7,490 nucleotides of DNA from Piscirickettsiaceae bacterium (lineage in GTDB: Bacteria > Pseudomonadota > Gammaproteobacteria > Nitrosococcales > Methylophagaceae): assembly GCA_030620285.1 (NCBI GenBank), contig JAUXFA010000051.1, forward strand, positions 1 to 7,490. Reading direction: 5' to 3'. Positions 1 through 5,997 of the stretch are shown here, piece after piece (the first letter of the stretch is position 1; the number at the start of each line of letters is the position of its first letter). The notes below the pieces were generated by a model. The model saw only the letters and a program-made list of their open reading frames with translations. It searched no databases and was not told the origin of the DNA. The position numbers and the translations under genes were made by a program.

Positions 1-801
1 AAAGGCGCTATTTTTATAGAGGAACTTGAGGAGGTTCCAGATAATAGCACATTGATTTTTAGTGCTCATGGCGTATCAAAAAAAGTGCAAGCAGAAGGTA
101 AGACGCGAGGTTTGAAAGTGTTTAATGCAACTTGTCCATTGGTGACAAAAGTGCATATGGAAGTATCAAAATATGAAAAGCAAGGGCGAGAATGTATTTT
201 GATTGGCCATCAAGGGCATCCTGAAGTCGAAGGAACAATGGGGCAATATTCATCAGAACAGGGTGGAATATATCTGGTTGAAACGCCAGAAGACGTGGCA
301 AAACTGCAGGTTAAAAATCCAGATGAATTGGCTTTTGTAACTCAAACAACGTTATCTGTAGACGATGCTTCAATTGTCATTGATACCTTGCGAAAATATT
401 TCCCTAATATTGAGGGGCCACGCAAAGATGATATTTGTTATGCCACTCAAAATCGTCAAGATGCAGTAAAAAACTTAGCCAAACAATGTGATTTGTTGTT
501 AGTTGTTGGATCTAAAAATAGCTCTAACTCCAATCGCTTACGAGAACTTTCTAATAAGTTAGGTACGATATCGTATTTGATTGATGATGAGCGTGATATT
601 GATCCGGAGTGGCTTAATGGTAAAACTGTTATTGGGTTAACAGCGGGTGCTTCTGCTCCTGAAATATTGGTTCAGCAGGTTGTCGAAAAATTGAAATATT
701 TGGGGGTAAGCCAAGCTGATGAAGATCAAGGTCGTCGCGAGGAAGTTGAATTCTCTTTGCCTCGTGAACTAAAAATTGATATTTCAAAACTGACTCAATA
801 A
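1..801 (+). CDS. ispH: 4-hydroxy-3-methylbut-2-enyl diphosphate reductase IspH (LytB), 5' end outside window
   Basis: Last enzyme of the MEP isoprenoid pathway: an iron-sulfur enzyme that reduces HMBPP to IPP and DMAPP in the cytoplasm. The reading frame is open from base 1, so the gene enters from the left; a TTG at 52 is internal. 266 codons are visible. Family landmarks align with E. coli IspH at a constant offset of 51 residues: cluster Cys in ATCPLV (visible residue 45, E. coli C96), the [10 protein letters not shown] active-site loop (H73 and E75, E. coli H124 and E126), VTQTTLS, cluster Cys in DDICYATQ (visible 146, E. coli C197), [10 protein letters not shown] and TAGASAPE. About 51 N-terminal residues, including the first cluster Cys, are missing only because of the window edge. 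The C-terminus looks full length. It is followed after 13 bases by an ABC permease gene in the same direction, so co-transcription is possible although the functions are unrelated. Confidence 0.97.
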   Translation, partial: KGAIFIEELEEVPDNSTLIFSAHGVSKKVQAEGKTRGLKVFNATCPLVTKVHMEVSKYEKQGRECILIGHQGHPEVEGTMGQYSSEQGGIYLVETPEDVAKLQVKNPDELAFVTQTTLSVDDASIVIDTLRKYFPNIEGPRKDDICYATQNRQDAVKNLAKQCDLLLVVGSKNSSNSNRLRELSNKLGTISYLIDDERDIDPEWLNGKTVIGLTAGASAPEILVQQVVEKLKYLGVSQADEDQGRREEVEFSLPRELKIDISKLTQ

Positions 802-814
802 TAGCTGAAAAATA

Positions 815-2230
815 ATGCCTTTTCTGCCTGTTTTTTTATGGACTGATCTCTTAATTTATCTTTTGTTGATCGTTGTTATGGCATCGATTTTTTATATTCG
901 TAAACACCCTCATTTGATCGCACCATGGCGGTCGGTTTTGAAACGAAAACGTGGTGTCATTTCGATAATTATCTTATTTTGTTATGTTGCAATAGGTTTA
1001 TTAGATTCTGTTCATTTTCGCCAGGCACTACCTATTGACAGTGTTGGTGGATCGCAGCATTATTCTACTGAAGTTATTACCCTCTTGGATTTGGCGGTCA
1101 CACCTTTACGGCAGCAGGTAGAGAAAACCTATTCGTCACCCTTTGCGACCACATTATTTGTTCGTGAGATTCAGCCGTCTTCTACTGGTGCACTTGATTA
1201 TGATTATCCTCAATTACTTTATGGTGGGTCTCATCTTAATCATCAACAAGCCCAATGGTTAGATATTCAGCAAACAATATGGCGTAGCTCTTTGCAAGCA
1301 TTGCTAGTATGGCTTTTCGTCTTTATGCTGATGGCGGCGTATTTAAGCAAACGCCATGCGATAAAAGTACGACAAAAAATTCTAGAGATGAGTAGGGGGC
1401 GATCAGATTACCCACTACGGACAGTATTATTTATGCTGCTGCTGCTGCTATTGTTTGGGTTTAATATCACCGCCTTAAGTATTGATTATCATGTATTAGG
1501 AACCGATAAAGTTGGGCAGGATGTGCTTTATCAGACCTTAAAAAGCGTGCGAACAGGCTTGGTTATTGGGACATTAACGACATTAGTAATGTTACCTTTT
1601 GCAATATTTATGGGTATTGCAGCGGGTTATTTCAAGGGTTGGATAGATGATGTTATCCAATATATCTATACCACCTTAAATTCTATACCTGGGGTGTTAT
1701 TAATCGCGGCGGCAGTTTTAATGTTGCAGGTTTATATGAATAATCACCCTGAAAATTTTGCCACGATTGCTGAACGTGCTGATATGCGCTTATTGTTTTT
1801 ATGCATTATTTTGGGTTTAACTAGCTGGACTGGTTTATGTCGTATTTTGCGTGGTGAAACATTAAAACTACGTGAAGCTGAATATGTATTGGCTGCACGG
1901 GCATTAGGTGCAGGTGGTTTTAGTATTTTACATCGCCATATTTTGCCCAATTTGATGCATATTGTGATGATTGCAATTGTATTAGATTTTAGTGGTTTAG
2001 TGCTCGCTGAAGCGGTGCTGTCCTATGTCGGTGTCGGGGTCGATCCTTCGATGAATAGTTGGGGTAATATGATTAATAGTGCCCGTTTGGAAATGGCTCG
2101 TGATCCCATTGTGTGGTGGTCATTAACCGCTGCGTTTTTCTCTATGTTTACCTTGGTGTTAGCCGCAAATTTATTTGCTGATGTAGTACGTGATGCTTTT
2201 GATCCTCGAATGCAGGCAACAACACGATGA
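815..2230 (+). CDS. DppC/OppC-family ABC transporter inner-membrane permease with long N-terminal extension
   Basis: Inner-membrane permease of a peptide/nickel-type ABC importer. The C-terminal ~270 residues are a typical DppC-like domain: GTDKVGQDVL (about residue 229 on), membrane helices near 248-273, 287-307, 328-345, 380-403 and 435-458, and the ATPase-contacting EAA loop at 354-379 (EAEYVLAARALGAG then RHILPN). The end (DVVRDAFDPRM) is also typical. At 471 residues it is about 170 longer than usual DppC proteins. The extra N-terminal part has helices near 9-27, 48-64 and 161-178, enclosing a soluble, probably periplasmic stretch at about 65-160. The ATG at 815 is the first start after the ispH stop; no good Shine-Dalgarno is seen, so coupling to ispH is possible. 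The stop overlaps the next start as ATGA, which ties it to the fused ATPase. Substrate is unknown: peptides are the family default. A DppB-type partner is not visible. Confidence 0.9.
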   Translation: MPFLPVFLWTDLLIYLLLIVVMASIFYIRKHPHLIAPWRSVLKRKRGVISIIILFCYVAIGLLDSVHFRQALPIDSVGGSQHYSTEVITLLDLAVTPLRQQVEKTYSSPFATTLFVREIQPSSTGALDYDYPQLLYGGSHLNHQQAQWLDIQQTIWRSSLQALLVWLFVFMLMAAYLSKRHAIKVRQKILEMSRGRSDYPLRTVLFMLLLLLLFGFNITALSIDYHVLGTDKVGQDVLYQTLKSVRTGLVIGTLTTLVMLPFAIFMGIAAGYFKGWIDDVIQYIYTTLNSIPGVLLIAAAVLMLQVYMNNHPENFATIAERADMRLLFLCIILGLTSWTGLCRILRGETLKLREAEYVLAARALGAGGFSILHRHILPNLMHIVMIAIVLDFSGLVLAEAVLSYVGVGVDPSMNSWGNMINSARLEMARDPIVWWSLTAAFFSMFTLVLAANLFADVVRDAFDPRMQATTR

Positions 2231-4263
2231 CGGCAGCATTACTGCAAGTATCGGGCTTAAAAACATGGTTGGGCAATGGTGAGCAGCCGCTGCGTGCGGT
2301 TGATGGTGTCGATTTCACTATAGAGCGGGGGCAAACCTTTGCTTTATTGGGTGAATCAGGTTGTGGAAAATCGATGACGGCATTATCGCTGTTACGGCTT
2401 AATCCTCAACCAATAAGTCGTATTGTTGCTGGCAAGATACAATTGACAGGCGAAGATTTGTTGGGCTTATCTGAAGTCGATATGGAGCATATTCGTGGTC
2501 GTCGTATCGCCATGATTTTTCAGGAACCTCAAAGTTCTCTTAATCCAGTATTATCCGTTGGTCAACAAATAGCAGAATGTTTGCAGTGGCATTTTGATTT
2601 GGATGAGGAACAATGCCATCAACGGATTATTCATTTACTCAATTCTGTGGGTATTCCTGACCCTCAACAACGTATAAAAGAATATCCACATCAGTTATCA
2701 GGCGGCATGAAACAGCGGGTAATGATTGCGATGGCTTTGGCAGGGGAGCCAGAATTACTGATTGCTGATGAACCAACCACTGCCTTAGACGTCACTATTC
2801 AGGCGCAAATTCTTGATCTATTAAAACAAATTCAAAAAGATACCGGCATGGCTATTTTATTAATTAGCCATGATCTTGCTGTTGTTGCTCAGATAGCAGA
2901 TCACGTTGCGGTGATGTATGCCGGCCAAATTGTTGAGACAGCGAGTCGTCAGCAGTTTTTTAACACGCATCAACATCCTTACACCAATAAATTATTTGAA
3001 GCTTTGCCATCGGAACAAAAGCGAGAGCAGCGTTTAACAGTTATTAAAGGCAATGTGCCGGTATTAACTCAAGAATTTACCGGATGCCGTTTTGTCGAAC
3101 GATGTGATTATGCTTGGCAGCATTGTCATGACGTTAAGCCTCAATGGTATCAGCAAGAGGGTCATGGTATTCGTTGTCATTTAGTTGATCCAGGTGTTGA
3201 CAGTAAACATGCAGTGTCAAATAAAGCCGATAGCGTTTCACCTTTATCGGAGGTACTGCCAACAGATAAGACAGTGCTTGATATAAAAGCACTACGGGTA
3301 TATTTCCCCATTCGTAAAGGTTTATTGCAGCGTGTGGTGGGTCATGTGCGTGCGGTGGATGGTGTCACTTTGTCACTTAAACAAGCTGAAACAGTCGCCT
3401 TGGTGGGTGAGTCAGGTTGTGGCAAGACAACGGTTGGTAAAGGGATTTTACAGTTAGTATCGGTCACATCCGGTGAAGTAAACTTTCAGGGGCAGCAACT
3501 AAATGCCATGTCAGAACGACAGTTGAAGCAACATCGTTCGTCATTGCAGATTATATTTCAAGATCCCTATGCTTCGATGAATCCTCGAATGACGGTGAGT
3601 CAGATCATTGAAGAAGGCATGCTGGCCAAACACTATAAAAAAGATGCAACAGCAAAAACCAAGCGAGTAGATGACTTGTTGCAGCGTGTCGGTTTGCACA
3701 CCGATATCAAACATCGTTATCCACATGAATTTTCTGGTGGCCAACGCCAACGACTGTGTATTGCGCGGGCATTAGCAGCAGATCCTGAGATCATTATTTG
3801 TGATGAACCGACCAGTGCTTTGGACGTGTCAGTTCAAGCACAAATACTTAATTTATTGCGGGAAATTCAGCACGAGTTTGGTTTATCATATTTGTTTATT
3901 ACCCATAATATTTCAGTGGTGAATTACTTAGCTCATCGTGTTGCGGTGATGTATTTAGGCCGAATTGTGGAACAAGGTAATCGTGATGAAGTATTGAATT
4001 CACCCAAACATCCTTATACTCAAGCATTATTAGCGGCGGTGCCTGAGCTTGATGAAGATAAACAACGAGAAATAATTCGCTTGGAAGGTGAGTTACCTTC
4101 GCCGGCTAATCCGCCTCAGGGCTGTCACTTTCATCAACGTTGTTCGCAGGTTATGGCTCAATGTTTAGAGACTTACCCCGATACAACTAATTTGTCCGAC
4201 ACTCATGAAGTGCGGTGTTTTTTATATGAAGAGAGAAATAATGGAACAACAAATACAAACTGA
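2227..4263 (+). CDS. Fused double ABC ATPase of a peptide-type importer (DppD-DppF fusion, YejF-like architecture)
   Basis: Cytoplasmic ATPase energising a peptide-type importer, with both nucleotide-binding domains in one 678-residue chain. Domain 1: Walker A GESGCGKS at 42-49, signature LSGGM at 157-161, Walker B ending ADEP at 180-183, switch His 215. Domain 2: Walker A GESGCGKT at 394-401, signature FSGGQ at 502-506, Walker B ending CDEP at 525-528, switch His 560. Each is followed by an oligo_HPY-type tail with four cysteines (C287, C293, C300, C317; and C633, C639, C646, C664), a pattern linked in DppD/OppD-type proteins to a [4Fe-4S] cluster. A polar linker at about 321-352 joins the halves. 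Both halves keep all catalytic motifs, so both should hydrolyse ATP. Translation is probably coupled to the permease through the ATGA overlap, since no clear ribosome site precedes the start. Transported substrate cannot be read from the sequence. Confidence 0.95.
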   Translation: MTAALLQVSGLKTWLGNGEQPLRAVDGVDFTIERGQTFALLGESGCGKSMTALSLLRLNPQPISRIVAGKIQLTGEDLLGLSEVDMEHIRGRRIAMIFQEPQSSLNPVLSVGQQIAECLQWHFDLDEEQCHQRIIHLLNSVGIPDPQQRIKEYPHQLSGGMKQRVMIAMALAGEPELLIADEPTTALDVTIQAQILDLLKQIQKDTGMAILLISHDLAVVAQIADHVAVMYAGQIVETASRQQFFNTHQHPYTNKLFEALPSEQKREQRLTVIKGNVPVLTQEFTGCRFVERCDYAWQHCHDVKPQWYQQEGHGIRCHLVDPGVDSKHAVSNKADSVSPLSEVLPTDKTVLDIKALRVYFPIRKGLLQRVVGHVRAVDGVTLSLKQAETVALVGESGCGKTTVGKGILQLVSVTSGEVNFQGQQLNAMSERQLKQHRSSLQIIFQDPYASMNPRMTVSQIIEEGMLAKHYKKDATAKTKRVDDLLQRVGLHTDIKHRYPHEFSGGQRQRLCIARALAADPEIIICDEPTSALDVSVQAQILNLLREIQHEFGLSYLFITHNISVVNYLAHRVAVMYLGRIVEQGNRDEVLNSPKHPYTQALLAAVPELDEDKQREIIRLEGELPSPANPPQGCHFHQRCSQVMAQCLETYPDTTNLSDTHEVRCFLYEERNNGTTNTN

Positions 4264-4498
4264 ACTTGAAGCCGCAGCATTTCGCCGTCTGGTAGCACAC
4301 TTAGCGGAACGTACCGATGTGCAAAATATTGATTTGATGGAGCTAGCAGGCTTTTGCCGAAATTGTCTATCTAAATGGTATCTGGCAGCAGCACAAGAAG
4401 AGGGCTTGACGATGGATTATAGCCAAGCTCGTGAAACTATTTATGGAATGCCATACGATGAATGGAAAGATAAATATCAGATAGGTGAAAAACGCTAG
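4241..4498 (+). CDS. DUF1244 family small protein
   Basis: An 85-residue soluble protein of the DUF1244 family, whose function is not established. Recognised from the near-continuous family pattern: EAAAFRRLVAHL near the start, ERTDVQNIDLMELAGFCRNC in the middle (C39 and C42 forming a CxxC pair), LSKWY, then YGMPYDEWKDKYQ at the end. The ATG at 4241 is preferred because the family pattern begins just after it and GAAGAGAG lies 5 bases upstream; an in-frame ATG at 4226 would add five residues. It overlaps the ATPase gene by 23 bases, so it is probably translated from the same mRNA. There is no functional link to transport that I can see. The stop overlaps the stop of the convergent anti-sigma gene by 4 bases. 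Confidence 0.9.
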   Translation: MEQQIQTELEAAAFRRLVAHLAERTDVQNIDLMELAGFCRNCLSKWYLAAAQEEGLTMDYSQARETIYGMPYDEWKDKYQIGEKR

Positions 4499-4514
4499 TG
4501 ATCGTGTTTTTCAC
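4485..4514. terminator. Inverted repeat over the two convergent stop codons; possible bidirectional terminator
   Basis: GTGAAAAAC (4485-4493) and GTTTTTCAC (4506-4514) are perfect 9-base complements. One wobble and one C-G pair extend the stem inward and leave an 8-base loop holding the overlapping stops of the DUF1244 gene (+) and the anti-sigma gene (-). The A and T runs lie inside the stem, not after it, and the stem is AT-rich, so this is not a textbook rho-independent terminator. Its place at a tail-to-tail junction with no spacer is the main argument for a termination role. Confidence 0.4.
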
Positions 4515-4737
4515 ACATTTCATGTAACTGTTTTGCTAACTGCTGAGTATCTGTTTCATCTTTTTCTTTGGGGTGAGCCACTGTAATGACAGAAATCGTT
4601 GAACGGATCTGTTGTAAGTAATTACGGCAGCAACTGCAAATTAATAGGTGATAAAATAAGCCAATACGCTTCGTTAATGGCAAGTCGCCATCGATATAAT
4701 TATTCACTTCGTCAGCAATGTCTTTACATTGATACAT
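4495..4737 (-). CDS. Zinc-finger (ZAS-type) anti-sigma factor, soluble, 80 residues
   Basis: Probable cytoplasmic anti-sigma factor for the ECF sigma gene just upstream. It shows the ZAS zinc-binding layout: C4, then H30-x3-C34-x2-C37 (HLLICSCC), in a short helical domain typical of zf-HC2 proteins. No membrane segment is present, so it would act as a soluble sigma inhibitor that loses its grip when the metal site is oxidised or its metal displaced; that mechanism is known for other ZAS proteins and is inferred here. The C-terminus is rich in possible metal ligands (H72, C75, H78, H80), an unusual tail that could help sense metal. Its ATG overlaps the TAA of the sigma gene by one base, so the two are translationally coupled. 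It ends inside an inverted repeat shared with the convergent DUF1244 gene. Confidence 0.82.
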   Translation of the reverse strand: MYQCKDIADEVNNYIDGDLPLTKRIGLFYHLLICSCCRNYLQQIRSTISVITVAHPKEKDETDTQQLAKQLHEMCEKHDH

Positions 4738-5354
4738 TATTTTTCATTATCCTGATACTTCTCAATACTATGGTGTAGGGTTGTTCGAGCCCTGTGGAGT
4801 AATACCCGAACATTAGACGCGGACACATCAAGAATGTTACAAATTTCTTCCATTTTTATGCCCTCCAGATCATAGAGTGTCAATGCTGCACGTTGCTGGG
4901 CAGGTAGTTGTTGGAATGATTGTTCTATTATAGATTGTAGTTGTTCATTTTCTAATATTGCCTCGGGTGTGGCATTATCCCAAGCGTAAACATTGTCAAA
5001 TCGATGACCTGTATCATCAAATTTTTCAGTGGATACTGATTGCCAACCTTCGTCTAGTGAACTATGCCTGTTTTCTCTACGGACACGACTTTTAGCACCA
5101 TTACTTACAATATGGAGTAACCAGGTTTTTAATGTTGAACGACCTTCAAACTTAGGTAAAGCCTTAATCGCTGAAATCCAAGCATCTTGCACGACCTCAT
5201 CAGCAAATGCCTCACCTACAATTGCCCTTGCAACAGATAGCATAATATTATGGTAGTCTGCGACAATCTGTTCAAATGCACTGCCATCGCCATTGATAAG
5301 TCGTTTTATCAGGGCTTGTTCATTTGTTTTTTTGGGTTTGAAAATATTTTTCAT
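4737..5354 (-). CDS. ECF-family RNA polymerase sigma factor
   Basis: Alternative sigma factor of the extracytoplasmic-function class, 205 residues. Region 2 spans about 24-92 (FEQIVADYHNIMLSVARAIVG, then ADEVVQDAWISAIKALPKFEG, RSTLKTWLLHIV, SRVRRE). Region 4 spans about 136-197 (FQQLPAQQRAALTLYDLEG, then the helix-turn-helix MEEICNILDVSASNVRVLLHRAR). A linker of about 40 residues separates them, and region 3 is absent as in all ECF factors. The downstream gene is its likely anti-sigma factor. It is transcribed away from the HvfA-like gene across a 105-base spacer, which suggests that the repeat-protein gene is a direct target; this is inference. The ATG at 5354 is the only sensible start, because an in-frame stop lies about 20 bases upstream. 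No Shine-Dalgarno is seen, so initiation may be weak or near-leaderless. The ECF subgroup cannot be assigned by eye. Confidence 0.93.
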   Translation of the reverse strand: MKNIFKPKKTNEQALIKRLINGDGSAFEQIVADYHNIMLSVARAIVGEAFADEVVQDAWISAIKALPKFEGRSTLKTWLLHIVSNGAKSRVRRENRHSSLDEGWQSVSTEKFDDTGHRFDNVYAWDNATPEAILENEQLQSIIEQSFQQLPAQQRAALTLYDLEGIKMEEICNILDVSASNVRVLLHRARTTLHHSIEKYQDNEK

Positions 5355-5360
5355 CGGGTT

Positions 5361-5386
5361 TGTAACAAATCCATTTTATGTGTGTC
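5361..5386 (+). promoter_or_regulatory. Candidate ECF-type promoter for the HvfA-like gene
   Basis: TGTAAC at 5361-5366 resembles the AAC-containing -35 element of many ECF promoters. Exactly 16 bases later comes TGTC (5383-5386), a 3 of 4 match to a CGTC-type -10. It would start transcription near 5393 and give a leader of about 65 bases. The -35 lies only 7 bases from the divergent sigma start codon. No equivalent motif was found on the opposite strand. A match this short can arise by chance. Confidence 0.35.
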
Positions 5387-5388
5387 TA

Positions 5389-5415
5389 TGTTAACAAGCT
5401 TGGTCAAGAATGACC
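5389..5415. promoter_or_regulatory. Palindromes in the divergent sigma/hvfA spacer; possible operator
   Basis: Two symmetric elements lie mid-spacer: the 8-base palindrome TGTTAACA (5389-5396) and the inverted repeat GGTCA-AGAA-TGACC (5402-5415). They sit between the divergent genes, downstream of the candidate hvfA -10. A regulator site or a small leader hairpin are both possible. No regulator family is recognised from them. Confidence 0.25.
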
Positions 5416-5448
5416 GGTTATTTTTAAAATTATCATAACAAATACTAT

Positions 5449-5452
5449 AGGA
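5449..5452 (+). promoter_or_regulatory. Ribosome binding site of the HvfA-like gene
   Basis: AGGA sits 7 bases before the ATG at 5460. It supports that start, which also gives a complete signal peptide. Confidence 0.7.
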
Positions 5453-5459
5453 ATTTATC

Positions 5460-5927
5460 ATGTCTATTACTACTAACAAAACGACAATTGCATTGGCTGC
5501 GAGTGCTGCATTAACAGCGGGTCTTGCATTATCACCGACATTAGCAAGCGCCGATACCAGTCCTTTTGCATCTGCTGAATTGTCTAGTGGCTATATGCAA
5601 CTTGCTGAAGGCAAATGCGGTGAAGCAAAATGTGGCGCTGATAAAAAAGCTGAAGGTAAATGCGGTGAAGCAAAATGTGGCGCTGATAAAAAAGCTGAAG
5701 GCAAATGCGGTGAAGCAAAATGTGGTGCCGATAAAAAAGCTGAAGGCAAATGCGGTGAAGCAAAATGTGGCGCTGATAAAAAAGCTGAAGGCAAATGCGG
5801 TGAAGCGAAATGTGGCGCCGATAAAAAAGCTGAAGGTAAGTGTGGCGAAGGAAAATGTGGTGCGAAACAAGTTGATGATGCATTTATGTCAAACAACACC
5901 TCTTATTCTAACGCAATGGGCAAGTGA
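5460..5927 (+). CDS. hvfA: HvfA/bufferin/GigA-like secreted Cys-rich repeat peptide, probable copper-binding RiPP precursor
   Basis: A 155-residue exported peptide. Residues 1-31 form a Sec signal peptide (K7, a hydrophobic Ala/Leu core, cleavage after ASA at 29-31). The spacer 32-48 lacks Cys. From residue 49 come five units AEGKCGEAKCGADKK and a sixth, shorter variant with EGKCGEGKCGAK, then a Cys-free tail (about 137-155). All 12 cysteines are in KCG motifs: seven EGKCG and five EAKCG. EGKCG repeats behind a signal peptide mark the HvfA family (bufferins, Legionella GigA), where an MNIO enzyme HvfB with HvfC turns such Cys sites into copper-binding oxazolone-thioamide groups in Haemophilus. 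Neither enzyme is encoded next to this gene, so modification here is uncertain; unmodified thiols could still bind metal. The divergent sigma/anti-sigma pair suggests induction by envelope or metal stress. An intrinsic terminator follows, then the HvfX-like gene. The gene is confidently real; family is by motif recognition. Confidence 0.88.
   Translation: MSITTNKTTIALAASAALTAGLALSPTLASADTSPFASAELSSGYMQLAEGKCGEAKCGADKKAEGKCGEAKCGADKKAEGKCGEAKCGADKKAEGKCGEAKCGADKKAEGKCGEAKCGADKKAEGKCGEGKCGAKQVDDAFMSNNTSYSNAMGK
5604..5867 (+). repeat. 45-base in-frame tandem repeat, five full copies plus a diverged sixth
   Basis: Full copies begin at 5604, 5649, 5694, 5739 and 5784; the partial, diverged copy begins at 5829. 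Copies 1 and 4 are identical in DNA. All differences among the five full copies are third-position and silent (GGC/GGT, GCA/GCG, GCT/GCC). The sixth changes Ala to Gly, uses other Lys, Cys and Gly codons, and loses the Asp. Each full copy carries an A6 run. Confidence 0.97.
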
Positions 5928-5955
5928 TTCATTTAGCCTGAACTATGTATGACAT

Positions 5956-5980
5956 AAAGGGCTCTGCGGAGCCCTTTTTT
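5956..5980 (+). terminator. Rho-independent terminator after the HvfA-like gene
   Basis: Stem GGGCTC (5959-5964), loop TGCG, stem GAGCCC (5969-5974), then six T (5975-5980). Three A before the stem can pair with the first T residues. It lies 28 bases after the hvfA stop and 17 before the next start, so most hvfA transcripts should end here. Downstream genes then depend on read-through or on another promoter, which I do not see. Confidence 0.92.
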
Positions 5981-5997
5981 GTAACGATGGGAGAAAT

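Noticed and set aside
52..54. TTG at 52 as the ispH start
   Set aside because: The frame is open to base 1, and alignment to E. coli IspH shows about 51 residues missing from the window edge, with family sequence continuing upstream of this codon.
1744..3750. Short - strand open frames inside the permease and ATPase genes
   Set aside because: They lie wholly within confident genes, show no recognisable domains and have no ribosome sites.
4205..4240. Longer N-terminus for the DUF1244 gene
   Set aside because: It would read through the end of the ATPase gene without a ribosome site, whereas the ATG at 4241 has a good one and matches the family start.
5029..5438. Two + strand open frames opposite and upstream of the sigma gene
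   Set aside because: They are antisense to a well-supported ECF sigma gene or run across the divergent spacer, with no ribosome site and no family resemblance.
5443..5448. TACTAT as a sigma-70 -10 box for the HvfA-like gene
   Set aside because: It directly abuts the ribosome site, which would leave almost no leader, and no -35 is found at the right distance.
5643..5829. A6 runs in each unit as a programmed frameshift signal
   Set aside because: The run reads AAA AAA G in the zero frame, which is not the in-frame heptamer layout for -1 slippage, and no downstream structure stands out. The runs simply encode Lys-Lys.
5604..5867. Regular direct repeats resembling a CRISPR array
   Set aside because: Units are contiguous with no unique spacers, in frame and coding, and there are no cas genes.
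5541..5952. Several long open frames on both strands across the repeat region, including a Lys/Val-rich + frame and Phe- or His-rich - frames
   Set aside because: The repeat is 45 bases, a multiple of three, so any frame free of stops in one unit stays open through all. Only the frame at 5460 has a ribosome site, a signal peptide and silent-only variation.
5980..5985. Second TGTAAC just after the terminator as an ECF -35 for hvfX
   Set aside because: A 16-base spacer would put the -10 inside the hvfX coding sequence, past its start codon.
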